A stretch of 64,000 nt of DNA. Origin: Malus domestica. Lineage: Eukaryota; Streptophyta; Magnoliopsida; Rosales; Rosaceae. Positions 45,691 through 59,118 of this stretch are shown here, one piece after another; positions within the stretch are counted from its first letter, which is position 1; each line of letters starts with the position of its first letter. Made by a program: the position numbers and the translations under genes. Where the stretch lies: positions 53,144,501-53,208,500 of the forward strand of contig NC_091675.1 in NCBI RefSeq assembly GCF_042453785.1, given 5' to 3'. The notes beneath the pieces were generated by a model. The model saw nothing but the letters and a program-made list of their open reading frames with translations, had not been told where the DNA came from and did not search any database.

Positions 45691-47127
45691 AATCTCCTTA
45701 CGCAACTGGGTTTAGGGTTTAGAGTTTAGGCTTTTCTCAAATTTCCTGAAGCATCTTGATCATCAGAGAGGGATATTTGATCAACAAGAGACAAGATTGC
45801 TCCTCTCCCATAATTACAGCGGATTGATGCGATAGACAAATACTTGGCTCTTTCAATGTAAAGGAGTCATTCGTCCTTTTACATATGTTTGCATATACTT
45901 ATCTTTTTGCGATTTTAACTAATCATTTTGCTAATGTGTCACACTGTAATTTGCAGTTATGTAGAAATAGTGTAAGGTGCCAAGTGATATACACAATAAA
46001 TAGAGAAAGACAAGGAATCTTGGCATGCATGCTTCCCTCTATAAAGAAACTTGCATATGTAAACTCTTGGAACGTCAATAATACTATGTCATGCGTAAGC
46101 GTCTTTCCACAAGATTATAAGATAGTACGACTCTTAAAGAGTGTCATACTGTTGGGCGACCGATCGTGTGGTTCCTCGCGATCATAATACACATCAAAGA
46201 GCTAGAGATTCAAGTTTGTTGTTTCAAAGCAGAAGATAGCCCTCACATTCCCTGCATCTCCCAACAACAATTATCGGAATTTAATTTTGCACGCCATTTT
46301 TCACCACCCGCACAGCCTTAATTTGTTTATAACCATTGAATTGAACAAATACGAGAACCAGGAGCCAAAAACTGTGCAAAAATTACTCCCCTTTTCGGAT
46401 TTGAACAACATGAATTAACCATTCCCATATCCCAACTGCAAAGTAGTGCATTCTCTCATTAGACTTCAAACAAAAGTAACCTTATTAGTATGACTGCCAA
46501 CAAACAAAAGCACCAACTTCACCGTTGGCAATTTGATTCTGCAATCAATAACATACCGACAACGCTGCGTTACACATGAACGACATACGATGGGTAAACA
46601 TCATCTTCACTAATTCTATGATGGGAAAGGGAAATTTCAAACCTATAGAAACCCCACACCGAAGAACCGTAAAACTCAAACAAATAAAATGCACACGAAC
46701 TCTCAAAGCAGACAGGAGAATGGAAGAAAAAAATTCGGGGAAAACGGCTACCACAAGAAAGTAGGGAATAGAAGGAAAAGCATATCTCCAGCCTTGAAAA
46801 ATGGAGGTGGTATTAGGAGGAGGATCACCTGTAAGAATGAACAAAAACACGTATAGAAGGTTAAAGCAATTTGCAAAATAGGGTTCATAGCGTCTTAGGG
46901 CACTTGCTACTTTTCTTACCGTAGGGGCATACCTTATAGAACAACGTCCTCCCCCAGGACTTCAGCTATCCCGGCTATAATACACGGGAAGAACATAACG
47001 CGGTCTTTGAATTGAAAAAGAATCTCAGCAAAAAAGGCAAGTAGAAAATATTGGTGAAGAATCACAATTCATGGGCTCAATCGAACAGCTTCTTGGAGCA
47101 AATGCAACGAGAAGGCAAGCCACTGGC
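45691..47127. other. Intergenic 3' of importin-4, no gene seen
   Basis: 46900-47127 is the probable IMB4 3' UTR. Open frames at 45885-46187 and 46545-46850 show no recognisable family features. Confidence 0.4.
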
Positions 47128-49397
47128 TCAACCGAATAAGCTTTTCGGGACAAATGCAGCTAGGGCATTTGCATAAGCAGGGGAGAGGTTACTCAAAAGG
47201 GGCTGCATTTGATGGCCATAGAGGGAAATCAGGTGAGAAAAAGCTCTTCCGATTTGTGCTTTTACTTCAGGAGTTTCAACCGGAGACGCCACAACTTGAG
47301 CAAATACATTAATCAATTCAGGGACTAGAGAAAGGATCTGCTTGGAACATAGAATGAGTGCGTAAGAAACTTATGGTCACCTCCATTAAAAAAAGGAAAA
47401 GAAACAAGAAAAACAGAAAAGACCAAAAAAGTCCAACTTCTAGGACTACGCAATAGACATGGAGCTTCCATAGAGGGATCCCTCATCGTGTGTATGATAT
47501 ATGTACACATATATTATAAATGTGTGTGTGTACTGTGTATAAAATATATATCTTATCATTTTAATCTACACAAGTTTCAGACTGAAATCATGGAGCAGTG
47601 AACTCACCTGAGCATTCGATGATAAAACAAGAGTACAGACGCAACTATACACCGCCATGGACTCTTCACGATCTTCTTTTAGTGGAAGAGCCTTCAAGAA
47701 AACAGGAAGTACCTGCAAATTTATTAAGGAGATATATACTTAAAGCTCAGCAAAAGAATAACAAAATGATGGAAGAATGATAACAGTAAGCCCGATAATG
47801 TCATCAGGACACTTACCTGATTCAATGGGATAGATTCAGCGTGCACCATTATCATCCTTGCCACTGCACCAGCTGCATTATCCCTGACAGCATCATCTGG
47901 CTCAGATTCCCCAAATAGTGGGTAAAGTCCACGCAATATATCACCGTAATATCTGGAAAATGATTAAAGGCCACACTAGCGGAAGGCACATTCTAGGTTT
48001 CAACGCCAAACTAATTTCTACAAACAACATAACTTTAAAGATAATATTCGTCACAAATCCTGTAATACCTGAACTCAGAACACCAATCAGAGGATAAAGA
48101 AAATTCCAAAGAAAAAATAAGGAACAAGGAAAAGACATTAAAAAGTCTTAACGTAAAAAAAGGATACTTCAACGTCCCCTCGCCCCCATTTTTGCAGAAC
48201 TCTCCAACACAAAAAGCAGCATTCCTTCTATTGGTGGCGTCTGATGATGCTAGTTCTTTGATTACCAAGGGCATCACCCTCTGAAACCAGACACAAATAT
48301 CAGAAACTAGCTTAATGTATCCTAGAACTTAATGTACATTCTTAATTTTCTTTTAAAAGAACAATGTATAAGAAATTTGATAAAATTTACATCGACATAT
48401 CCAGCAATTGGAGCACCCATGTCTTGAGCAACTTCAGCAAGGCAGGCAACAACCATTGTCCGATCTTGCAATGGCCGTGAAGCTCTCTGAACACACCAAT
48501 AGTTAAATTAGGAAAATACCTATTCTAGCAAAATGCTAGCAAGGTCTCGGAACTAAATTTGATATAATATTTTTGCAACCCACCGCGAATTTCATTAAAG
48601 GTTCAAATAGCTTAGCAAAAATAGGTGCAAAATGAGGACCCATTGACTTTGCAAAAGCAGGAAGAAGGTCAGAAACTGCGTCCATAAGTTCTTCATCATG
48701 TACAACATCATCGTCATCAATTTCATCATCGGATTCTGTCTGCTGACAAGCTGATTCCTCCCGAAGCAGTACCAGAGTAGCATCAACAACCCGTGGTACA
48801 TCTGATATTGGATGACATCATTTTATCAGCCTTTAGAAGTTACTTCAACAAATAGGATAACACCCAACTACAAATCATACTTACAAGGCTCAACAACCAT
48901 ATATCCATAATCTTTGATGATATCAGCAAGGCTCATACAAGCTTGAGCAACAACTTCCTTGTCATCATCTTCAGTCATAGTCTTGATATAAGTATTCATC
49001 ACAGTATCTGCAGATTTTGAAGAGTTTGATTATAATGTAACAGAAAAACCAGGATGAGGACAGGTACAAATATCTTCTGTTTCCAGGTCTTTATCTTACC
49101 GAGGATTTCCTTAGCCCTTGCTTGTCCTTCCTGCAAAACAAGAACACAAACATTTAGTACCATACTTTGATACCTAATAATTTCAAATGAAATCTCAACT
49201 ATAAACCAAGGTGGCACCAAAAAGGAGGGTCCAAGAAGCCATTACAGTACACAGATGAATATGCAACAAACAAGTTTGCAAAACCAAATAACAGTGATCA
49301 TGACACACTTGCATGTACAGATCAATACTAAATATGTAAATGAAACAGGTGCCATGATTCAACATGGAAGAAGTCAGTAGTTACAGAGAGTGAGAGT

Positions 49398-49429
<32 letters not shown>

Positions 49430-52400
49430 TGATGACCACTAACATTATGATTCTGGTAAACTGCCTGTGCTGCTGTTAAAATATCTGTATTTGAAATTAA
49501 CCAAACATGAGTTGTTAATGAACAAGTGATATTAATATCATACAATTTACAGAAAAACAAGACAGTGCTCAATGAAAATTAACCAGCTCATCCACATTTC
49601 CAGTATCCTTTAAGATAAGTAACCTTTGACAGATAGCATGCAGATACAGACAAAAAGTTTGAACTCACGTTTCAGTGAAATGATTGCTTGTAGCCGAACA
49701 TCTTCATGGAAATACCCTGAGTGTCGTACTAGGATCTTAAATGATTCCTCCAAATAGCTTAAAAGAAGTCAAAGATCCCAAAATCATATCTTATCGATTA
49801 ACATTGTATATCCATAAACTTAGAATGCTAACCTAAAGATCAAATAAAATTAGATGTTGGATACACTGCATATGAGGCCTTCGTATGTAGTGCAAATAAG
49901 CCAAGAGCTTGAGTCGCAGCTGCTTTTTCATCTAAAACTCCTGTTCTTACGCTGATATTTCGTACTCTTGGCTCATCATGAGCTTCATCATCAGATGAAA
50001 CTCCACCAAATCCATTAATGTTTTCATCATCAGACTCATCGATGTCCACTGCAGCTCCATCATCAAGATTGCAGGAAGAAAAAGCCAGGGGTACGACATG
50101 AGGAAGATACTGTTTTCCAAAGAGGGAAAAATAACTCGTGAAAACGGGCATCAAGTGAATAATTATACTAAGCATAACCCAACTAAAGCCTTTCATACCT
50201 GTATAAAGCCATCATCCAAAATTTCTGCCAAATTGCTGAAGAATCCATGAATATACTCCCGAAGTTCACTGAATTCCAATCCAAAACCCTGTGATAACAC
50301 TAGATGTGTTAACTAACATCATTGAGACAAAATAATCATAGTCAAAGGAATGAGGAAATATAAATTACAGAAATTGCAGCTTCTATATAAGGGGGTAAAA
50401 TTGGTTCCATCCTAGTTCTCCCCACACACATTGCAACTATTCCAACTAATTCAGTGGCTCTTGCTCGTGAACGAAGATCCTCATCATTACTAAGCACCAA
50501 GAAATTTTTCATCAACTCCAAAACCCTTTCAGCATAGGGAACGAATGCCTGTTCTGCAGCAGATGCAACTGAACCAATTGCTGACTGCATTATGATGCAA
50601 ATCAATAAATTTAAAATAATTCATTGAATATCTAGATAATGTTTAAAAGAATTTACTTCAAACACTTTAGCCCAAAGAAGACCACCATACCATGCACGTC
50701 TCCTGCAAATTACGAGGGCTATTATGGAGGGCCCCCAGTAGTTTTCCCATCAACGGATCAAGGAATGGAAGAATTTCCTCACCCATGTTGTCACAAAATG
50801 CTGCCAAAGCATAATATGACTTCTCCTGCACATAGAGATTGTTTTAATCATATCAAATACAGAAGAATAAACTACACCAATCTTCTAATCTCCTTCTACT
50901 AAACATACCTTCACTTCGTCAGATGCATCCTCGAGGGCATTCAAAATGCAAGGAAGCACACTTTGGTAGTGGGAAACAATTTCAGGTTGCAAATGCTCCG
51001 CAAACTGACCCAAAGCAAATGATGCAGCCCCCCTAACCACTTCCTCAGGATCTCTCAGAGCGCCTAAAACAATAAGAAGAACTGGATCCAACTTATCTTT
51101 TATCATCTCCAAACAACCCTCTGAAATGACACCTAAAGCGGTAACAGATGCTTCCCGATATTTTGGATTTGCATTTTGACTGCTTAAAGAAGAAAACTCA
51201 AAGACAGGGTGGAAAACATGCTTTGGTATGTTCAAAGCCATAGTATCAATAACTTCTGCAGCAGCCCGATCTGGAGCAAGATCATCATCCTTATCTTCAT
51301 CATTTGATTCAGCGAGCAATGGGCACATAACTTGCAGAATAGGGATGACCAGCTTATGCTTTTTGAGGGAATTGGATTTATACTTTGCTAGCCATGAAAC
51401 TATCTGAACTGCCTGAGAAGCAACAAAAACAAAAGAAACAAAGATGAGGAATATTAACAGACAGAGAGCCTTTGTTTACCGATGAGAATCAACTTTTTTT
51501 TTTGCCACTTCACCTTTCCATTTTTCCCTCATTTAAAAAAAAAAAAAAAAAAAAACTGAAAAGTGCAAAACCCATAGCAGCTCCACTTTCCGTTGGTGTC
51601 TGTAATGGCTGCGCTGCCAGAAAATCGCCTCTCTCTCTCTCTCTCTACAACTATCAAATCCGATCAGTAGGAAGCTGACGACCTTTCCAGCCCCCAGATT
51701 GCAGGTCAAAACCTGAGGCTGCAACAACCCAAAATCGCAACACAACGCTAGAGATCCCCACATACAACTGAGAGAGCTGATGGGGCTAAGCACCCAAGCA
51801 ACAGAGAGAGCACATCATCCAGTACACCGGATCTACACGAGATAGTTAGGATCATATCTGAGGGGCAGAGTTGCCAGCCTTTGATCCCACAGTTTGCATA
51901 GAGACGAGAAAGAGAGGAAAGAGAGAAATAGCAAGCAGGTGCAAGAGGGAATCCTTGGTGGGAGCTACTATGGTTTTCAGCTGTCTCAGTTTTTCTTTTT
52001 CATATCTTGAGGGCCAAAATGAAAAGGAAAGTGACAAAAAAATTTGGTCTCAAATGGAAATTGTTAGGTCCAGTCCCAAACTTATCAGCCTAACCACAGA
52101 TTGAGAGCATAGAGAAAAGACGAGAAAACTGACCCTGTTTACTAACCTGATGACGTGTATTAGATTCTAAACTTTGACTTGAGCAAACTTCAAGAGAGAA
52201 TTGCACAATGGATTTAACAGATTCCCCAAGAAGAGGTGCGGGAGATTCAATCAACTCATCAAAAATTTCAAAAGCAATAATAGCAACATCCTCCTCGCCG
52301 GCTGCAAGGCATTGTCTTGAAACATTTAAGATGCTGGGTATGAATTCTCGAAACTTCACCTGGATTGGTATGAATACAATAAATGCCAATAAAAACGAAC

Positions 52401-55400
52401 TAATTAGTTACACTGCGAGAAATTTGGGAGAAAATGCAAATAACACAAAAAACAAAATGCCTGTTTGGCATGCTTGACATGAGATGTGGAAAGCATCAGA
52501 TTACTTGGAATAAAATGCCGAAGGAATACGATTGTCACGTTTGGTCAGTCAGACTTGGGATCTTATGTTGGTATATTTAAGAATGTTGATTAAAGCGTGG
52601 TCACTATTTGATCTTCAAATGAATCCTAAAATTATAACCGACTATCACCTGTGGTTTTGATGAGAGAGTAATTTTCTCTTGTGAAAATTTTATTTAAGGA
52701 TTCAAAGAGGAAATTTAATCCTCTGTTCCCAGTGAGTTAAATAATAAATTACATCACAGCCTCACTAAAAATTACGTTCTGAAATGCTATTTTTCATCAA
52801 CCATACAGCGCATAGCCAGCCAAGATCAGATTCCATGAAATTCAAGCATCAGGTATACTTAAAGAAAGATGTAACAGCCAATGAATATATGATCAAGTTC
52901 AATAGAATAAAAAATCAAAGGAAAAATTACCAGAGGTCTGTCAAATACAAAACAATACAGTGTAATCTAAGACAAATGAATCTATGAGCTAAACCAAAAT
53001 TTATCTCACCAAAACCAGTCAAGAGCACGTTCCATCATACCAACAGAAGACTGAATTTATTTGTATATTTTTCTAAACCAAGAAAGAGAAACTCTTGTTG
53101 TTAAGGTGATGGAACCTTATAAATAATAGGTGATGGATCCTTATAAATAATTCAATAGTTGCTTTAGTTTATATTTCAAAAGCCTTATCTGTTTGGTGAT
53201 TTTTGTGTTTAAATTTTTTTAATTGAATTGTTTAAAAAAAATGCATTGTGCTATCAAACATGCTGAGTAGTAAACACATAGTAATTCACGGGAACTTTAA
53301 ATCTTCAACATCATTTTAGGTTATCCAACTTACCCAAGTATAAAGGACAAACAGAAACAGATAATCAATATTGAAGAACATATTGCTCATAAAAGAATTT
53401 ATTTGTGATATAAAGAGACAGCATGAATACAAACTCACCACTTCAACCCCATCATGAGTGAATTCCAGAAAAGACCCTACAGCCCTGGCATAACAATTTC
53501 AACAATTCAAATGAGAAAACACAAGCTAATCACTTATTAGAAAAAGAAGCATAAATATATCAAATTCATGAATATACTAAGCATTACTTGAGTGCAGCAA
53601 CTCTGACGCGGTTGCTTGTCTCATCCTGCAGGCATTTCAACAGAAGAGCTTGCAAATCTGCGAAATGTGGCCGAAAAGTATTCCCTATTGTTTCAGTCAA
53701 AGAGCTGAACAGGATCAAAGCCACCTTATTTCAACAAAGCAAAACCAACCGTATAAATCAGTATATTGAATCTGACCTACATACCAGCATAAACAAGAGT
53801 GTGCATTCACAGTTGAAGGATGGATTACAAAAGTGGATAAGATGTCAGCAAAGTAAAAACAAAGCCAAAAATAAAATAAAAATCAGTGAAACAAAAAATG
53901 AAATACCCCTAAAAAGCAGCTATGAAAAATCCATAGCAGGTTTCCAATCAAGCAAAATAGCTGAAAAAAAAAGTCTTTAAAATCCTGAAGATCATAAACA
54001 AACTTTCTCCAATAACTCCTCTCTGCTGATTCCCACAAAATCCTCAAAAAATAATCCTATTTCTTTCCATCCATATTTACCCATAACACAGCCAAAAAAT
54101 ACAACCCCATAAAGTCCTGGTTTTCTACCACTTTCCTGGTATTTTTATTTTATGCTTCTCTCATATAAAAGCAACACAATCTCTGGAAATAACCCATCTC
54201 CTCTCAAAGCTTCAGAACCACCAGATAATGTAAAAAGACATGATCAACAGATTCTAGACAATGCTTGCAAAGGATGCACCTTTGAGGGCGTTAGTTTAGT
54301 GGGTCTCCTTTCCGGAAGCATTTTGCGCATTTTAACCTTCCCCGGAGCCCCTAACCAGGTAAAGACTTTCACACTGGGGAACTTTAGACTTCCCAATCAA
54401 ACCATGTGGCTGAAAAACCATATATGTATCATATTTAACTATTTAACCAAAGGACAGTAATAGGATTTGATGGAAAAGCTTCCCAATGATTCCAGACTCA
54501 GCTCTTGAAGAATATAACCATATCTGTTTTATTCTTAACAGCAAAGCCAATAATTCTCGTACCTCCACATCACACAAATTCCTTTGATAGCTCAATTCAT
54601 AGACCATCCATTTCCACTCAATATAAGTTAATCAAGTTCACCTGATTAAGTCATTTAATGGTTTAGAACAGTGGTATAGCTGCAAAAGTGAAGGTTTTCT
54701 GTTGTTTGTTGCCCAAAGAATAAACAGAAACTTGTGATATCTTCCAAACATATGCTCATCAATTCTTCTCCACCCTTTTTTGTATTTCTCTTTCACATTA
54801 CAAAAATGGGTCACATTGCCACACCTGTTTGGAGTGGTGTGCAATTGACCAAGAAATAGTTACCTATTGATGGCTTGGATTACTTGGGATTTAAGATAAA
54901 TAAGAAGGAAACTACTGTATGGAGATGCTTAATTTGGGCGGCAGTCAATTATTTTTTCCGACAAACTCAAAGATTTTATTAAGAGACAACAATAACGATA
55001 TATAGCAGACAATATGTCCAATAAAAAAGTGCAGAACCCCTTTAACATATGAGCTGTTAAACAGCATATAAAAAGGTCCAACAAAAACAATACAGCACTA
55101 TCCCAATCAGCTGCCTTCTAATCCGCAGTAATAGGGAAGAATGATACATCCCAAAAGAAATTGCAGCCCACAATGATACCCAATTGCAACCATTATGCTC
55201 AAGCCTTCCACTTCCCCACTAGAATCTCCAATAATCCTATTATTTAGTCCTATACGAAATACCCCAAACTAGCCAAGAAACCACCTTCAAAAGATTCTTG
55301 TTATGTTCCCATACTCCGAAAACTATAATGCATAAGGTTTCTCAACAAGCATAATCACACAACTCATGAATCACCCCGGCTACATTAGCTTCCATACACA

Positions 55401-56197
55401 ATTTATGCCACAACTTTGGACATTGTAGGGCAATGAAGGGAATAAGCGGTCAAACTTTCAGCTTCCATTTTGCAAATAATGCACCAAAGGTTTAGGCTTA
55501 CCAACCATTACGCCTCCTCATGTGAGTAATGTCACAAGTGTTCATGAACTTTCAGGATTACAATTATATAGAGCGCAATGAAGTTAACATGGGGAAAGAT
55601 ATAGAGAGTGCAACAAGAAAAAGAAAAGGGCTTTTTTCAGAACACAACGGATATTACCTCTCTATGTTCTTCCTGTGCACTCTGACTACATTGAAACAGA
55701 AAGGGCAACAAATCCGGCCATTCTCCAGCCGGGACCGCATATTTTGCCACGACGCTAACCACATTGGCACTGGCTCTCCTCACCGGCGGACTGCATAAAC
55801 ACCACGAAGATCAATAAGCAAACCATTTTGAACGCAAAGCAAATAAATGACACTGACACACAAGCTCAAGCAATTAAGCATCACCCGAAATCGAAAACAA
55901 AGCAATCGATATAAATTCAGACCTGTGCTCCATTGTGATGCTCTCAATGAGGGACTGCTTAACGAGGTGTTTACTCTGAGGAGAGAGCTTGGCCCAGTGT
56001 CCAGTGATCTTCTTCCTCAGAAGCACGGCGGCCAATTGCCGCACGTTCGGCGTCTTGGCGGTGCGGAGGTGCTGTACGAGCGCAGGAACCACCTGAGGGT
56101 CCTTGGCCAACCGCTTTATCTGGTCCTCCGCCTGCCGCCGGGCGTCGTTGTCCGGCATCAGGAATTGTATCAGCAAAAGCTCCAGTGACTGCGACAT
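47128..56197 (-). CDS. IMB4: Importin-4 (karyopherin beta, IMB4 type), 20 exons, 1,051 aa
   Basis: A nuclear import receptor of the importin-beta family made of HEAT repeats; family members bind Ran-GTP and carry histones or ribosomal proteins into the nucleus. Exons (minus): 55923-56197, 55658-55790, 53588-53724, 53439-53484, 52147-52359, 50909-51412, 50691-50825, 50369-50584, 50199-50288, 49865-50109, 49669-49757, 49444-49484, 49100-49130, 48885-49007, 48584-48801, 48391-48486, 48168-48280, 47817-47952, 47608-47712, 47128-47337. GT/AG borders, 3,156 nt. The importin-beta N-terminal domain is near residues 22-90 (AEDQIKRLAKDPQVV, VRQLAAVLLRKKITGHW). An acidic loop lies in exon 10 (VDIDESDDENINGFGG) and another in exon 15 (SDDEIDDDDVVHDEE). 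It matches Arabidopsis At4g27640 (about 1,048 aa) over its length. Exons 4, 12 and 13 are very short (46, 41, 31 nt). At exon 10 I chose the donor at 49863-49864 because it keeps the frame. Confidence 0.95.
49385..49429 (+). repeat. GA microsatellite in IMB4 intron 12
   Basis: AGAGTGAGAGTGAGAGTGAG followed by about a dozen GA units, between IMB4 exons 12 and 13. Confidence 0.9.
51470..52090. other. Odd, gene-like GC-richer block in IMB4 intron 5
   Basis: The intron between exons 5 and 6 (51413-52146) holds a stretch less AT-rich than other introns, bordered by a 20-base A run (about 51535-51556) and carrying a short CT repeat near 51630. It could be an inserted transposon or retrocopy piece. 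I recognise no protein in it. Confidence 0.35.
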
Positions 56198-57196
56198 GTC
56201 GTCTGCTCTAGTCTCTCTCAGTCTCTCTCAGTCTCTCCGTATACCTAGGGTTTCTGGTATCGTTCGTGCGACGCCGTTTCGGGTGGGCCAAGTTTCCAGC
56301 GAGGGGAAATGGAGGTTTAGTGCGAGGGTTTTTTTATTAGGTTTTTGGAGAGGGAGTCTCTGCTGCTGCTGCCGCCGCTTTGCTTCGGAGTGAAGGCTTT
56401 ATATACGTTGTGGGGACGCTCTGGACAGACAAGTGGCTCGTAATTTCGTAACATCGGATATACGGTTGTCGCCCGTGGACCCATGCCTTGTGCAATACTT
56501 GGCAACGACTCCTCACCTCAAAATACTCCGTCAACGAACATAATATTATTATTATAATCGAAACCGTTTATATTATAAATTATGATGTAAAAATATTTTC
56601 TTTAGAAAAATTAATTAAAACAAAAATTGTTTGGTCGATTAACTATAACAAACAGATAAACAATTTGTAATACTTTTATATGTTATTATCAATTTTTTAT
56701 ACCGTTCGATGACTAACGATTATATATTTTATTAATTATTTGTAGAGATTATTATGAATACAAAACTCTATGAATTGACAACTAAGTATTTTGAGGGAGA
56801 CTTCTTTGAAACCTTGAGAAGGCATTCGAAACAAAAAGTTTTATTTACAACATTCATTCACCTACTTGAACTCAACCTTCAGAAATTTATAGGTGTCTTA
56901 TTTTACTTCTGACCACCAAGTTCGTTAATAAATCTATTAAAATGGTTTGCATGGCGCAAATGTAACGCGTTGTTGTTAAGATGTGCGTCACATGTGCACA
57001 TAAAATTTGTTAGATTCTTATTTTTCTTATTTTAAAAAGAAATTTTGAATTCAAAACACCAGACTGTTATTGATTTTTTATAGCCAAATTGTACTTATTG
57101 TCACACATCTCAGCAACAATGGGTCCTAGTTTTGACATATATATAGTTTTGACAAATTTGTTAATGGGTTTGGACACAATGGAGCAAAGTGAAAAA
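56198..57196. other. IMB4 promoter region and intergenic DNA
   Basis: 56198-56420 is the likely leader and promoter, with three CAGTCTCTCTCAG-like repeats at 56210-56240. The remainder up to the LTR is AT-rich without recognised genes. Confidence 0.45.
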
Positions 57197-59106
57197 TGAA
57201 GGGAAATCTTTGAGATTCTAGCATGGGATTTCATAATGATTATCATGCATATTCAAATCAAATTTAATATACGAAAGCAGCGGAAGCATTTATAACATAT
57301 TATCAAAGCTATAGTCATGCAAATCCCCTTCAAGGTTCATAGGTTTATATATAATGCATCAAAACATTTTAAAGAATCAAGAACAAAGTGAAGGTTAGTC
57401 TTATACCTCTTAATCTAGACTTGAGACCAAGCATGGACCACCTCCAAGCCCTTTGCTCCTTGAAATCCTTGAGCCTAGATTCCCTCCTTGCCTCCTCCAC
57501 TTTGTTACAATGAGTGCTCCTAGGTTCTCTTCAAGTTCCCAAAGTAGGAAACCTCTAAAGATCCTCACCCACAAGTGTAGTGAGAAGGATGAAGGAATAA
57601 CCAAAATAGTGAAAGATTGTTAGCTAAATCACCCTCTTTGGTGGCCGGCCTTTGTGGTCTTAGAGAGCTATTTTCTTTTGCCTCTTTGTTGTTCAAAAAC
57701 TCACAAAAACCCTAATGAACAATATCTCTATAAAGTTCCTTATATAGACAAAAGAAACCTAGTCAACACTTGACTAAATATCTCACCCTTTCCACCTTAA
57801 AGTGGCCGGCCTCTTTGTTGTTTGTTTGGGCTTTGGGCTTTTATTATTTCAAGTCATCCAATGCTTGAATAAAAGTCCAATGGGTTTAGGCCCAATTGGC
57901 CCAATTAAACCCTAACGTTTCTTAAGCCCAAAATGATCTTTATCGCTTTTATGATTTCTTTAGACGTTCTAAATTAATCACAACAATTAATTAATCCAAT
58001 TAATTATTTCCATCATCCATTAGTTACTCACTACAATAGTGTTTTGGTGAACAATCTTTTAGGTTCTAATTAGCAAGGCAGTGAGGTGATTGGCATCAAT
58101 CCAATTGCTTATATTTAATTCAATCACTTAGTGAATTAAAACTTCATTTTAATTCACATTTCTTCTTTGACGACTACATTTAATCATCTAGAAGAACTCA
58201 CAAGCTATGAGTGACATCTAACCATATGTCATATCTACCCAAGCTAATGTAGAAGTTTATTCGAAGAACCTAGTCAGTTGGAATTACAATGTAATTCAAT
58301 CCTTCTCTAATACAATACTCTCAATCACATCATTAGGGTATGGATATATCATGTCAAACCCCTAATGTGATTATTCCTTCTTATATGATTCAATTGAGTC
58401 GTATAGGAACGCTTTCCTTTATTACGCTCGATACTTCGGCCGAAGATTCCCGAATCATATCTTAGAGTATTCTTCCTCTCTTATCGAGGATTAGAGATTC
58501 CTTGTTGCGCATACACTTGCCTTCATGACTAAGTGGCTTAACCCCAATTATGCCGTGGACACCCTCGAATAGGGAGACTTTGACATAATCAAAGATTAAG
58601 TACTTAACCACAAGACAACGACGATGCCTCAGGTCTAAGGATTACTTACATCTTTCCAACCATTAGAGTTACTTGCTTGACATGTGAGTAGACCTCCATG
58701 CAAGTACTCTCGTTCGATTGTGTTCAGTGAACTCATTCCCTTAATGAGCACCTACATACTTGTCTTAGTTTTACAACACGAATGGGATGAGACTTTCCAT
58801 CCTTCCAATTGAAGCAGACATAGTATGTACCGGTCTACGCATTGTTAGTATCCCTCCGACAATCCAATGACCAGGAACCTTTTGGACATCTGGTTATGTG
58901 AAGAAGGTCTCTGTAGTCTAACATCATTAGATTACTTCTTCAATCGATCCATTGTCCATGGATACACTATTTAGGACATATATCGTTTATTGAGATAGTC
59001 CTAATTCGTGTCTTTGCCATTTGATGTATAAGATTCATCCATACATCCATTCATTTGTCTTGAAAGATTTCTTCCAAAGATTGACTTTCAGGGCATATTT
59101 CCAACA
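57197..59106 (-). repeat. 3' LTR of the gag-only copia element
   Basis: About 1,910 bp. On the minus strand it begins TGTTGGAAATATGCCCTGAA at 59106. The left end is placed at TGAAGGGAAATC (57197), giving a CA terminus. The start is firm because of the adjacent polypurine tract; the end is an estimate, since the second LTR is outside the window. Confidence 0.65.
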
Positions 59107-59118
59107 ATCTCCCACTTG

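Noticed and set aside
53588-53980. 130-codon plus-strand frame
   Set aside because: Antisense shadow of IMB4 exon 3 and its intron.
47128-56197. Importin-5 rather than importin-4
   Set aside because: The N-terminus MSQSLELLLIQFLMPDND and the acidic loop in exon 10 fit the importin-4 (IMB4) group; I see none of the N-terminal wording I associate with importin-5.
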